Below are positions 47,372 to 55,931 of a stretch of 64,000 nt of DNA, piece by piece. The first letter of the stretch is position 1. The number at the start of each line of letters is the position of its first letter. A model generated the notes under the pieces. It searched no databases, had not been told where the DNA came from, and saw nothing but the letters and a program-made list of their open reading frames with translations. The position numbers and the translations under genes were made by a program. The DNA is taken from the NCBI GenBank assembly GCA_945863605.1, contig CAMAZP010000004.1:1-64000 (forward strand), written 5' to 3'. Source of the stretch: Chitinophaga pinensis (lineage in GTDB: Bacteria > Bacteroidota > Bacteroidia > Flavobacteriales_D > Crocinitomicaceae).

Positions 47372-47394
47372 TCAAACAATTTAAAAATAGAATT

Positions 47395-47850
47395 ATGAAT
47401 CTCTCAGAAAATTATATCAGTCAATTAAACAAACTACTTTCATCGTATCAACTCCATTATCAAAATTTACGTGCTTTACATTGGAACATTCAAGGCGAAA
47501 AATTCTTTGAATTGCATTTGAAATATGAAGAATTATATAATGCTTCTTTATTAACGATAGATGAATTGGCAGAGCGAATTTTGACTTTAGGCGGACGACC
47601 ACTTTCAACCTTCTCTGACTACATTTAAAAAAGTGTGATTAAAGAAAATGAATTAATTACTGAGGGATACAAAGGGATGCAATATATTTTGAACGCACAA
47701 AAACAATTGTTAATTGTTGAAAGAGCATTGTTAAAAGAATCTTCTGAAATTGAAGATGAAGGAACAAATGCTTTTATCAGTGATTTGATACGAGAAAAAG
47801 AAAAAACAAATTGGATGTTTAACGCGTGGTTAGGAAACTCTTTAAAGTAA
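47395..47850 (+). pseudogene. dps: Dps ferritin-like protein interrupted by an in-frame TAA
   Basis: Reading from the ATG at 47395, the protein opens as a Dps iron-storage and DNA-protection ferritin: LRALHWNIQGEKFFELHLKYEEL with the ferroxidase histidine and acidic residues, and IDELAERILTLGGRPLSTFSDYI. A TAA at 47626-47628 then stops it after 77 residues. The same frame continues without shift for 73 more residues (KSVIKENELITEG to IREKEKTNWMFNAWLG), the normal Dps C-terminal helices. Full length without the stop is about 151 residues, as in the family. A single G-to-T or C/A-to-T change explains it. Reinitiation at GTG 47635 is conceivable but would give only a helical fragment. Confidence 0.85.
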
Positions 47851-47867
47851 TATCCACTTCAAAACAT

Positions 47868-47875
47868 TAAATTTG
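47868..47875 (+). promoter_or_regulatory. Candidate -7 box for the peroxiredoxin operon
   Basis: TAAATTTG fits TAnnTTTG 35 bases before the peroxiredoxin ATG. No clear -33 TTG. Confidence 0.4.
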
Positions 47876-47909
47876 TTGAATTAAGTAATCAATTAAATAA
47901 ATATAAACT

Positions 47910-48533
47910 ATGGCAACATTAGTAGGAAGACAATTTCCAGACATTACAGTAAAAGCTATCGACGAAATGGGCGATGCGTTTCAATTAAACGTGCTTCAAC
48001 AAGCAGTTGAAAACAAGAAAAAAGTAGTTTTATTTTGGTATCCAAAAGATTTCACTTTCGTTTGTCCAACTGAGATCCACGCATTTCAAGAAGCAGCTGC
48101 TGAATTTGCAAAAAGAAATACAATCGTTATCGGTGCTTCTTGTGACACAGCTGAAGTTCACTTTGCTTGGTTAAATACAGCAAAAGACAACGGTGGAATT
48201 GAAGGTGTAAAGTTTCCAATCTTAGCCGATTCAACAAGAGTTTTAGCTTACGAATTAGGAATCTTGGATTATGACATGTATGACGAAGATGGACCTGCAG
48301 GTGATAACGTTCCTTACAGAGCAACTTATTTGTTAGACGAAAACGGAACGGTTTTCCACGAATCAGTAAATCATTTTCCAGTAGGAAGAAACGTTCATGA
48401 GTACATTCGATTAATTGATGCATTCACACACGTTCAAACACACGGAGAAGTTTGTCCAGCAAATTGGGAAGAAGGAAAAGATGCGATGAAAGCAACTAGA
48501 ACTGGAACTGCTGAATATTTAAGCAAACACTAA
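47910..48533 (+). CDS. 2-Cys peroxiredoxin (AhpC/Prx1 type)
   Basis: A 207-residue cytoplasmic peroxidase that reduces hydrogen peroxide and organic peroxides. The peroxidatic cysteine is C52 in DFTFVCPTEIHAF and the resolving cysteine C182 in HGEVCPANWEEG; both are in the usual places, so it is a typical 2-Cys enzyme. The C-terminal YLSKH tail resembles the YF-type tail region of overoxidation-sensitive forms but lacks the exact motif. It precedes a thioredoxin gene by 11 bases, its likely reductant, and lies next to oxyR and dps. Confidence 0.95.
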   Translation: MATLVGRQFPDITVKAIDEMGDAFQLNVLQQAVENKKKVVLFWYPKDFTFVCPTEIHAFQEAAAEFAKRNTIVIGASCDTAEVHFAWLNTAKDNGGIEGVKFPILADSTRVLAYELGILDYDMYDEDGPAGDNVPYRATYLLDENGTVFHESVNHFPVGRNVHEYIRLIDAFTHVQTHGEVCPANWEEGKDAMKATRTGTAEYLSKH

Positions 48534-48544
48534 AAATTAAAATT

Positions 48545-48859
48545 ATGTTTTCAGAAATCACAGAAGATAACCTCGAACAATTATTAGCTTCTAACACAAA
48601 AGTAATGGTGCAATATGGCGCTACATGGTGTGGAAACTGTAAGATTACAAAACCGAAATTTAAAAGAATGGCGGAAGAGAATGAAGGAATAGAATTCTAT
48701 TATGTAGATGCAGAGAAGTTCCCAAATTCTCGAAAGTTTGCAAACGTGAGTAATTTACCAACATTTGCTGGTTTTGTAAACGGTGCTTTAGTGAAGGAAG
48801 CTCAAGGAAATAAAATAGAAACCATTCAAGAAGTACTCCATGAGGTTACCGCTAATTAA
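48545..48859 (+). CDS. Thioredoxin-family protein
   Basis: A 104-residue cytoplasmic thioredoxin fold. The redox motif is WCGNC (C29, C32) rather than WCGPC, and the cis-proline loop is VSNLPTFAGF. The asparagine in place of proline should alter redox potential. Placement 11 bases after the peroxiredoxin suggests that it reduces that enzyme. The next gene starts 20 bases before its stop. Confidence 0.92.
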   Translation: MFSEITEDNLEQLLASNTKVMVQYGATWCGNCKITKPKFKRMAEENEGIEFYYVDAEKFPNSRKFANVSNLPTFAGFVNGALVKEAQGNKIETIQEVLHEVTAN

Positions 48860-49094
48860 ACACATTGTCGAGTTCATTGAAGTGAACGACGAGGACTATA
48901 TTATCCAAACGATGGAAACACTTGAAAATCTAATCGAAGCTCCGGGAATTAAAGACGAAGAGCTAGATGTGATTGGCGAGTTGCTTTCTAATTATTCAGG
49001 AGCTTTAGAGGTTCACAAAGAAATTCAAGCAGGAACTCCCAAAAGAGAGGCATTGAACGGATTTATGAAACGAGTTACTGGATCTATCAATTAA
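48840..49094 (+). CDS. DUF6952-family small protein
   Basis: An 84-residue soluble protein (IKHIVEFIEVNDEDYIIQTMETLENLI, then DEELDVIGELLSNYSGALEVHKEI). It belongs to a short Bacteroidota family that sits directly after peroxiredoxin-thioredoxin gene pairs; I know it as DUF6952 but not by function. The overlap of 20 bases with the thioredoxin gene indicates coupled translation. A strong hairpin terminator follows. Confidence 0.8.
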   Translation: MRLPLIKHIVEFIEVNDEDYIIQTMETLENLIEAPGIKDEELDVIGELLSNYSGALEVHKEIQAGTPKREALNGFMKRVTGSIN

Positions 49095-49111
49095 AATTTA
49101 AATATTAAGTT

Positions 49112-49144
49112 TTGAAAGTCGGCTGAAAAGTCGACTTTTTTTAT
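49112..49144 (+). terminator. Terminator of the peroxiredoxin operon
   Basis: AAAGTCGGC and GTCGACTTT form a nine-pair stem (one G-T pair) around six bases, followed by TTTTTT. It ends the prx-thioredoxin-DUF6952 run. Confidence 0.85.
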
Positions 49145-49231
49145 TTAATGAACTTTTATTTAATTGTGTTTAAAATCGGATTTTAAAGTAAATAATCCTA
49201 AGAAATCACGCTTTAATCCTATATTTGTCTT

Positions 49232-49846
49232 ATGAATATTCTTCAAGATTCACTCGAAAAACGTTTAAACAAATCCGTACAAATTATTGAAAATGAATGG
49301 GGAATTTTTTACCTTTTTCAACCAAATCAAGCAAGTACAAGCACTGTTTTAATGACAATTGGACTTTCAGATTTTAAAATGCCGGTTCACGAAAAACACA
49401 TTGGCGAAGAATATAACGAATTGTATTTTCTCCTTCCGAATTATTGGAACATCGAAGCAATTGAAAATCCGAAGTTTAATTGGGTTTTTTCGTGGTTACA
49501 ACGCTTGAAAAATTTCGCAATCGAAAAAAATGCGTGGTATGGTCACGGACACACTTTTCCTTGTGGTAAAGATATGAATCCACTTTCAGAATCGATGCGT
49601 CAAAATCACTTTATTCTTACCCGACCTAATGAATTGGATGAAGATTTAGCCGAAATTGTTTTAGATAATAGAAGTATTGGTTTTCTGGGAGTTATTCCAA
49701 TTTTTGAAGATGAAATGGACTTTAAACAAGGACGTGGAACGGTTAAATTATTCGAGAAATTAAGAACTTTCAATGTCACAGAAAAATTAGATGATTTCAG
49801 AAATACAGTTTTAAAATCGCGTTGGAAATCGTATTTAGGAAGGTGA
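49232..49846 (+). CDS. Suppressor-of-fused (SUFU) domain protein
   Basis: A 204-residue cytoplasmic protein matching the SUFU domain, which is best known from animal Hedgehog signalling but common in bacteria: VLMTIGLSDFKMPVHE, then YNELYFLLPNYWNI, then WLQRLKNFAIEKNAWYGHGHTF and the LGVIPIFEDEMDF block. Bacterial members are often immunity proteins or of unknown role. No toxin gene is adjacent. The following transporter overlaps its end. Confidence 0.85.
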   Translation: MNILQDSLEKRLNKSVQIIENEWGIFYLFQPNQASTSTVLMTIGLSDFKMPVHEKHIGEEYNELYFLLPNYWNIEAIENPKFNWVFSWLQRLKNFAIEKNAWYGHGHTFPCGKDMNPLSESMRQNHFILTRPNELDEDLAEIVLDNRSIGFLGVIPIFEDEMDFKQGRGTVKLFEKLRTFNVTEKLDDFRNTVLKSRWKSYLGR

Positions 49847-50757
49847 AAATAACGAATCTAAAAGCACATTTAGCTTTACTTTTTGTAAACGTTCTTTACG
49901 GAGCAAGTCACGTGTTGGCAAAAGGTGTGATGCCTGAGTATTTAAGTCCAACTGTATTCATTTTATTTCGTGTGTTAGGCGCTACCTTACTTTTTTGGTT
50001 GGTATTACTTTTTACAAAATATGAAAAGGTAAATCGCAAAGATGTTCCCTTGCTAATTGCTTGTGGATTGTTTGGCGTTGCTGTCAATCAATTGTTTTTC
50101 TTTCACGGTTTGAATCTCTCATCGTCTGTAAATTCTGGAATAATCATGGCAATGAATCCAATTATGGTGGTGATATTGTCCTTTTTTATTCTCAAAGAAC
50201 GCATAACAGTACTTCGATCGACTGGAATTGCACTTGGTTTTATAGGTACAATTTTATTGACGTTTAAAGGTGCAACTGCGAAAGGAGATTCTTCCCTTGG
50301 TGATTTGTTTTTGGTAATCAATGCCTTGAGTTACGCGATTTATTTAGTCATTGCAAAGCCGTTGATGCAAAAATACAAACCTTTAACTGTTATTACTTGG
50401 GTTTTCACTTTCGGTTTAGCATTCGTACTTTTATTTCCTCCAACAATTCCTGAATTGATAAAAACTGATTTTTCAACTTTTACTTCTTCAGTCATTTTAA
50501 AAATTGGATATGTGGTTGTTGGAGTGACGTTTTTAACTTATTTATTGACGATGTATGGCTTGAAGTATTTGAGTCCAACTATTTCTAGTTCATATATTTA
50601 CACACAGCCAGTTATAGTTATGTTGTTTGCCTTTTTATTCGCATCTTTACATTGGTCAGACGATTATACAGGTACTATTACAGCACAAAAAATCCTATAT
50701 ATGATCCTAATTTTTGCAGGAGTTTATATGGCTTCCCTCAAACGAAAAACGAATTAA
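49843..50757 (+). CDS. EamA/DMT-superfamily transporter
   Basis: A roughly 304-residue inner-membrane protein with ten hydrophobic segments in two EamA repeats (LFVNVLYGASHVLAKGVMPEYL, then FFILKERITVLRSTGIALGFIGTILL, then LSPTISSSYIYTQPVIVMLFAFLF). I place the start at the GTG at 49843, giving a GTGA overlap with the SUFU stop; an ATG at 49822 inside the SUFU gene would add seven residues and is the alternative. It probably exports a small metabolite. The S9 peptidase begins one base after its stop. Confidence 0.85.
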   Translation: MKITNLKAHLALLFVNVLYGASHVLAKGVMPEYLSPTVFILFRVLGATLLFWLVLLFTKYEKVNRKDVPLLIACGLFGVAVNQLFFFHGLNLSSSVNSGIIMAMNPIMVVILSFFILKERITVLRSTGIALGFIGTILLTFKGATAKGDSSLGDLFLVINALSYAIYLVIAKPLMQKYKPLTVITWVFTFGLAFVLLFPPTIPELIKTDFSTFTSSVILKIGYVVVGVTFLTYLLTMYGLKYLSPTISSSYIYTQPVIVMLFAFLFASLHWSDDYTGTITAQKILYMILIFAGVYMASLKRKTN

Positions 50758-50758
50758 T

Positions 50759-53575
50759 ATGAAGAAATTCATTCTTTTAACTGCTTTAATTTCAGTTTCA
50801 ACAACTGCTTTTTCTCAAAAGAAAATTATAGATCACACTGTTTATAATGATTGGAAACGAACGGAAAAACAGCAACTTTCTTCCAATGGAAACTGGGTAA
50901 CGTATGAAACGGTTCCAGCGCGTGGCGACGGTTATTTGTATATCTACAACGTGAAAAAGCAAAAACTAGATTCTTTTTTCCGTGCTAAAGATGCAAAAAT
51001 CGCTTGGAGTGAGTCGTTCATTGCTTTCAAAGTTACACCAGGATTTGATACGCTCCGAAACTGTGAATTGAACAAAGTTGATAAGAAGAAATGGCCCAAA
51101 GATTCACTTTATATTTTCAATATTAGCAATGATTCCGTAATTAAAATCGCAAAATTAAAACAGTTTTCTGTCGCACAAAAAGGAAGTGTTTTAGCTTACA
51201 CTTTAGAAGGAAATGAACTTGAAAAAGCGACCGACAAAAAGAAAAGTAAAAAGAAAAAAAGCTCCTTTTTTGCCAAAAAGAAAAAAGAAACGAAAGAGGA
51301 AATTAAAAGCAACGGTAACTTGTTTTACGTTCTCAATTCAAAATTAGAAAATGTAATTTCATTAAATAATGTAACTGATTTTTCACTAACAGAAAATGGA
51401 GAAAATATAGCTTTTATTCAACACACGAAGGTAAAAGTTGATTCATTTTCCTTAAAAATACATGTTGCTAATGATGGAAAAGAAGTGATCAGTTTTCCAA
51501 ATAAATTGGCGTACAAGTTACCAATTTGGAATAAAGCTTTAGATAAAATAGCATTTCTTAACTCAATGGATACCAATAAAGTAAAACAATATAATTTAAC
51601 TGTTTACGATTTCAAAACCAAAAAAGAGCGCATCATTGGTGACACAATAGAATTGGATTTTTCACTTGATTTAGGAGTCTCAGAACATCGAACACCGCTT
51701 TTTACAGACAACGGTAAATTCTTATTTTTTGGTGTAAATAAAAGAGTTAAAGCAACTCCAAAAGATTCTTTGCTCGATTCTGAAAAAGTGAATGTGGACG
51801 TTTGGCATTACTTGGATTCACAAATTCAACCCCAGCAATTGGCGGAATTGAAAACAGCCAAAAAGAAGAATATTCTTTACGTTTATCAACTTGAAAATGA
51901 ATCAATTGTACGACTTTCTGAAGATACCTTGGCTATTTCTGTGGATGCTGATTTAGAAGGAAATTATTTGTTAGCTTCTTCCAATGAACGTTATGCAATT
52001 CAAGCTCAGTGGAAATCTCCACGATTAGAAGATTATTACCGCGTTTCTGTTCTCACTGGAGCTAAAGAATTGATTAGCATTGGAATTCCGTTTGCAGGAA
52101 GTATGTCGCCAAGTGGAACTTATTTCACCTATTTCAACCCATCGGATAAAAACCATTATTTGTTGAATCTAAACACGAAAGCGAAAGAATGTGTGACTTG
52201 CACAGCAAACGAAGTAGTTTGGATAGAAGATTTGAACGGTCAACCAACAGAAGCTGGACCATTGGGCGATTATGGATACACGAAAGGCGAAACACATTTC
52301 TTCTTTCGCTCAGAATTTGATGTGTGGGCTTATGAAATTGTAACAAAAAGTTTAAGACCATTAACAGAACGAAAAGGCGAGAAAAGAAATATAGAATTGG
52401 AACTTGTCAAATGGTCGAATGATAGTGTTTATTACGATTTGAAAGATTGCTACATCAAAGGTTTCGACCGAACGACTAAAGGAAATCATTTGTTTGATTT
52501 GTACGATGAAACAGGAGATTTTGGTTTACATTCCAAGTACAAAGGTGATTTCAAGCTACTTTCCGTTTCAACAAATGCAAATCGAAATGCAATTTTATTA
52601 CGCCGTTCGACAGTTGCTGATTATCCAGAAGTTCGTTTATTGACTCGACAATTTACAGATGAAAAAGTGCTTTCAAACACCAATCCGCAGCAAAGTCAAT
52701 TCAATTGGGCAACGACAGAATTAGTTAAATGGAAAGCCTACGATGGAACGCCATTAGAAGGGATTTTGTACAAACCAGCGGATTTTGATGCTTCGAAAAA
52801 ATATCCGTTAATTGCTTATTTCTACGAATTAAATTCTGAAAACCTACACAATTACTTATCGCCACGTTCTTCACCAAGCATTATCAATCCAACGGAATAT
52901 GCTTCTGCAGGATACTTGGTTTTGATTCCAGATATTCGTTACCAAGCGGGACATCCAGCAAAATCGGCTTTTAATTGCATCGTTAGCGGAACGGATTACA
53001 TCGTGAAAAATTATCCAGTTGACTCCACGCGCTTAGGTTTACAGGGACAAAGTTGGGGAGGCTACCAAACCGCACAATTGATAACAATGACAAATAAATA
53101 CGCTGCAGCAATGGCTGGTGCACCTGTTGGAAATATGTTTTCAGCTTATGGCGGCATTCGTTGGGGAATTGGTTTGAATCGTCAATTTCAGTACGAATCC
53201 GCGCAAAGTCGCATTGGTAAAACGATTTGGGAAGCACCAGAATTATACATCGAGAATTCACCATTATTTCATTTACCAAAAGTGAAAACGCCCTTGTTGA
53301 TGATGCACAACGATAAAGATGGCGCAGTGCCGTGGTACCAAGGAATTGAGCTTTACAACGGTATGCGACGCTTGGGTAAACCGTGTTGGCTATTGAATTA
53401 CAACGAAGACGACCACAACTTACGAAAAGAACCTTACAAAATGGATTTAAGCATTCGTATGCGCCAGTTTTTTGACCACTATTTGCAAGGAAAACCAATG
53501 CCTGTTTGGATGAAATCTGGAATTCCCGCAGTCGAAAAAGGGGAGAAGTTGGGGTATGAAACGGAGGAGGAATAG
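50759..53575 (+). CDS. Prolyl oligopeptidase-family (S9) serine peptidase
   Basis: A 938-residue exported peptidase. The ATG at 50759 begins a signal peptide (FILLTALISVSTTAFSQ); the earlier in-frame ATG would put 15 extra residues before it. The N-terminal 600 residues form a beta-propeller-like region with a lysine-rich stretch near 165-195 (KKKSKKKKSS). The alpha/beta hydrolase part has S765 in GQSWGGYQ, an aspartate in HNDKDGA (D852 or D854) and H886 in EDDHNL, the catalytic triad. It likely trims peptides in the periplasm. The stop lies 10 bases before a repeat. Confidence 0.9.
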   Translation: MKKFILLTALISVSTTAFSQKKIIDHTVYNDWKRTEKQQLSSNGNWVTYETVPARGDGYLYIYNVKKQKLDSFFRAKDAKIAWSESFIAFKVTPGFDTLRNCELNKVDKKKWPKDSLYIFNISNDSVIKIAKLKQFSVAQKGSVLAYTLEGNELEKATDKKKSKKKKSSFFAKKKKETKEEIKSNGNLFYVLNSKLENVISLNNVTDFSLTENGENIAFIQHTKVKVDSFSLKIHVANDGKEVISFPNKLAYKLPIWNKALDKIAFLNSMDTNKVKQYNLTVYDFKTKKERIIGDTIELDFSLDLGVSEHRTPLFTDNGKFLFFGVNKRVKATPKDSLLDSEKVNVDVWHYLDSQIQPQQLAELKTAKKKNILYVYQLENESIVRLSEDTLAISVDADLEGNYLLASSNERYAIQAQWKSPRLEDYYRVSVLTGAKELISIGIPFAGSMSPSGTYFTYFNPSDKNHYLLNLNTKAKECVTCTANEVVWIEDLNGQPTEAGPLGDYGYTKGETHFFFRSEFDVWAYEIVTKSLRPLTERKGEKRNIELELVKWSNDSVYYDLKDCYIKGFDRTTKGNHLFDLYDETGDFGLHSKYKGDFKLLSVSTNANRNAILLRRSTVADYPEVRLLTRQFTDEKVLSNTNPQQSQFNWATTELVKWKAYDGTPLEGILYKPADFDASKKYPLIAYFYELNSENLHNYLSPRSSPSIINPTEYASAGYLVLIPDIRYQAGHPAKSAFNCIVSGTDYIVKNYPVDSTRLGLQGQSWGGYQTAQLITMTNKYAAAMAGAPVGNMFSAYGGIRWGIGLNRQFQYESAQSRIGKTIWEAPELYIENSPLFHLPKVKTPLLMMHNDKDGAVPWYQGIELYNGMRRLGKPCWLLNYNEDDHNLRKEPYKMDLSIRMRQFFDHYLQGKPMPVWMKSGIPAVEKGEKLGYETEEE

Positions 53576-53585
53576 GGGGGATAGC

Positions 53586-53700
53586 TTCTGAAAATGTTAA
53601 GAACTTTATTAAGGTTAAAATTACTTGTCTTTTCCAAAAATCTTATTTGACCCACGAACCATTTCCCTCCTTGAGGAGGGATTAAGGGAGGTGACTTTTT
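53586..53700 (+). repeat. Left direct repeat flanking the DUF559 gene
   Basis: About 115 bases, from TTCTGAAAATGTTAAG to the GGAGGTGACTTTTT tail. It contains CCACGAACCATTTCCC and the hairpin CCCTCCTTGAGGAGGG. It aligns over its full length with 54210-54327, roughly three quarters identical by eye with small gaps. Confidence 0.75.
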
Positions 53701-53758
53701 TAAGTACAAAAAAAACCAAACCATTTCCATTCCCCAGAAACTTTCCTTAAATTTAAGT

Positions 53759-54130
53759 ATGCATTCCAATAATCATTACAACCAAAACCTAAAAGAATTT
53801 GCTCGAGAACTTCGAACAGAAACTGTTTCTAAAGCTGAGAAATTATTATGGAATGCAGTTTTATCAAGAAAGCAATCAGGTGAACGATTTTTGCGTCAGC
53901 GACCAATTGATAATTTCATAGTTGATTTCTTTGCTCCTGATTTAGGATTGATTATTGAAATTGATGGAAGTTCGCACGCAAACAAAGGAGAGTATGACTT
54001 TTATCGCCAACAAAAACTGGAAGGTTTAGGATATGTTATGATTCGATTTTCAGAAGGAGAAGTACTGCAGACTGTTGGTTTGGTCAAAGAAAAGATTGAT
54101 TATGCGATTGTTTGTTTGAAAAATGGGTAG
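53759..54130 (+). CDS. DUF559 endonuclease-like protein (PD-(D/E)XK fold)
   Basis: A 123-residue protein of the DUF559/Vsr-like group. The N-terminal helix has LRTETVSKAEKLLWNAV, then RFLRQRPIDNF. The nuclease core is IVDFFAP (D56) followed by GLIIEIDGSSH (E67, D69), the D-x(n)-E-x-D pattern, then YDFYRQQKLEGLGYVMIRFSEGEV. It is complete and well preserved. It stands between two long direct repeats and next to an inverted half copy, which suggests that gene and repeats move or spread together. The target sequence is unknown. Confidence 0.88.
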   Translation: MHSNNHYNQNLKEFARELRTETVSKAEKLLWNAVLSRKQSGERFLRQRPIDNFIVDFFAPDLGLIIEIDGSSHANKGEYDFYRQQKLEGLGYVMIRFSEGEVLQTVGLVKEKIDYAIVCLKNG

Positions 54131-54147
54131 TTGGGTTTGTTTTAAAT

Positions 54148-54184
54148 GGTCATCCCCCTTAATCCCCCTTCAAAGGGGGAAACC
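54148..54184 (-). repeat. Inverted partial copy of the hairpin repeat
   Basis: CATCCCCCTTAATCCCCCTT followed by CAAAGGGGGAAACC is the reverse complement of the hairpin part of the left repeat (GGGATTAAGGGAGGTGA side included). It begins 18 bases after the DUF559 stop codon. Confidence 0.65.
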
Positions 54185-54209
54185 TTAATCTCACTTCGGA
54201 GTTGATTGA

Positions 54210-54327
54210 TTTTGAAAAGGTTAAGGACTTTAGTTGAGTTGAAAATTATAGCTTTTCCAGTGGTTTTAGTTTACCCACGAACTATTTCCCTTCCGTCAAC
54301 AGACGGAGACTAAGGGAGGTGACTTTT
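54210..54327 (+). repeat. Right direct repeat flanking the DUF559 gene
   Basis: Second copy of the unit at 53586-53700: TTTTGAAAAGGTTAAGGACTTTA, CCACGAACTATTTCCC, then a hairpin TTCCGTCAACAGACGGAGA in place of the left CCTCCTTGAGGAGGG, then TAAGGGAGGTGACTTTT. The loop and stem of the hairpin differ between copies while the flanks are conserved. Confidence 0.75.
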
Positions 54328-54421
54328 AAAATTTAATAATACCAAACTATCCAGCTAATAATGCACTGATTCTTTATTATTTTCGACTAATTTTAGGGAT
54401 TTAAAAGAGGATTTTCAGACT

Positions 54422-55309
54422 ATGCGGTTAAATAAGTTTATTAGTGAAAGTGGAATGTGTTCGCGACGCGAAGCTGATAAATTTATTGAGCGAGGATTGG
54501 TACTTATCAATAATCGAAAAGCTGCAATTGGCGATCAAGTGAAAGCAGGGGATAAAGTTCGTGTGAATGGGCATGAGTTAGAGCCACGCGAAGAAGAAGA
54601 TATCGTATTTATTGCATTCAATAAACCTGTTGGAGTTACTTCTACCACCGAAGAAAGTGTTCGAGACAATATTGTGCAGTTAGTGAATCATCCTACAAGA
54701 ATATTTCCAATAGGAAGGCTCGATAAAGATTCACAAGGACTGATATTTTTAACAAACAACGGCGACATTATTAATAAAATTTTACGTGCTGGTAATCAAC
54801 ACGAAAAAGAATACGTGGTAACCGTGAATAAGCCGCTTACCCCAGAAATGATTGCTGCCATGTCGAAAGGTGTTCCGATTTTGGGTGTGAATACAAAAAA
54901 ATGCAAAGTAGTTCAGGAAGCAACAACTGTTTTTCGAATTACTCTTATTCAAGGTTTGAATCGTCAAATACGCAGAATGTGTGAATATTTTGGCTACGAG
55001 GTCGTGAAGTTGGAACGCGTACGAATTATGAACATTGAATTAAAAGGTATGCCACTTGGTGAATGGAGGGATTTATCCGAGAGTGAAATGGAGATTATTC
55101 ATAATTTACTAAAAAATTCCTCGAATGAGGACGATCGAAAACCAGTAAAAAATCAAGCGAAGCAAAAACCTAAATCCACTACCAATGCTGCAAAACCAGC
55201 AAATTCAAACGAGAAGAGAAATAAAACCAGTCATTCGCCAAATAACAAATTGGGTAAAGGACCGAAAATTAGTAAATTTAAAGGTGGGAGTACAAAGAAG
55301 AGAAGGTGA
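54422..55309 (+). CDS. rluF: 23S rRNA pseudouridine synthase, RluF-like
   Basis: A 295-residue RNA-modifying enzyme. The S4 domain begins [22 protein letters not shown]; the catalytic domain has [10 protein letters not shown] with the nucleophilic aspartate, then [12 protein letters not shown] and [17 protein letters not shown]. RluF modifies U2604 of 23S rRNA in E. coli. The C-terminal 60 residues are a low-complexity basic tail ([19 protein letters not shown]) typical of Bacteroidota versions. It may also aid RNA binding. Confidence 0.92.
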   Translation: MRLNKFISESGMCSRREADKFIERGLVLINNRKAAIGDQVKAGDKVRVNGHELEPREEEDIVFIAFNKPVGVTSTTEESVRDNIVQLVNHPTRIFPIGRLDKDSQGLIFLTNNGDIINKILRAGNQHEKEYVVTVNKPLTPEMIAAMSKGVPILGVNTKKCKVVQEATTVFRITLIQGLNRQIRRMCEYFGYEVVKLERVRIMNIELKGMPLGEWRDLSESEMEIIHNLLKNSSNEDDRKPVKNQAKQKPKSTTNAAKPANSNEKRNKTSHSPNNKLGKGPKISKFKGGSTKKRR

Positions 55310-55931
55310 TAGTAGCTTTAGCTTTTGCAAACTAATTCAGCGAATTAGTTAATTGTATCGCTTGTTGTTGTTTTTAAAGACTACATTTTCTTAAATCGGT
55401 TTGCGCCTATGCGATCGGCGCAAATCTTTTAATAAATTATTGAAACGAAGATAAAGTTTTTTAATTCAAATTTAACGTTGTTTCGAAGTAAGAACTTTGC
55501 GCTGGCACATGAGTCGCTTTTAGTAGCTAGGCGATTTCTATATTTATTAAGTTATTGGTATTATTAAATTTCATCGTTGTTTTATTTTGTCGTATAACTC
55601 ACATTGCGTCCGCTTCCTTGTTTTTCAATCAATCCTATATTTAGCAACTAGCAAGGTTGTATCCATTTTCGATATACCATTTATGAACAACATTACATCA
55701 ATTTCATCTTGGTCAAAATACATCTTCAGAAAGTTTATAAAATAAAATTCCAACATTCAAAAAAAGATAGGAAGCATTAGTAATGAAATCGATTAAACTT
55801 AATCAATCGGCAATTTAATGTTACCACAAAATAACCATATCTTAAACTATTAATTAACAATATATTACTAATTTAATTTCGAGTTTTTTCAAGCTAACAA
55901 TCACTTTATTTTGGGTTTCTTAAAATAAGTG
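55310..55931. other. 620-base intergenic region with palindromes
   Basis: No credible gene. Two hairpins lie near the left end: AACTAATTC/GAATTAGTT (55330-55350, 3-base loop) and TTTGCGCC/GGCGCAAA (55400-55424, 9-base loop). The GC-rich bits in an AT-rich gap suggest a dispersed repeat unit. The last 200 bases are AT-rich and carry the promoter region of the DUF5690 gene (TATTTTG near 55906, one base short of the -7 consensus). Confidence 0.5.
55330..55424. repeat. Pair of perfect hairpins after rluF
   Basis: Nine-base arms with a 3-base loop, then eight-base arms with a 9-base loop, 49 bases apart. The first could terminate rluF but lacks a clean T-run. Confidence 0.5.

Noticed and set aside
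47635-47850. Separate small gene starting with GTG
   Set aside because: It is the C-terminal part of Dps in the same frame, after the TAA, with no promoter or start context of its own.
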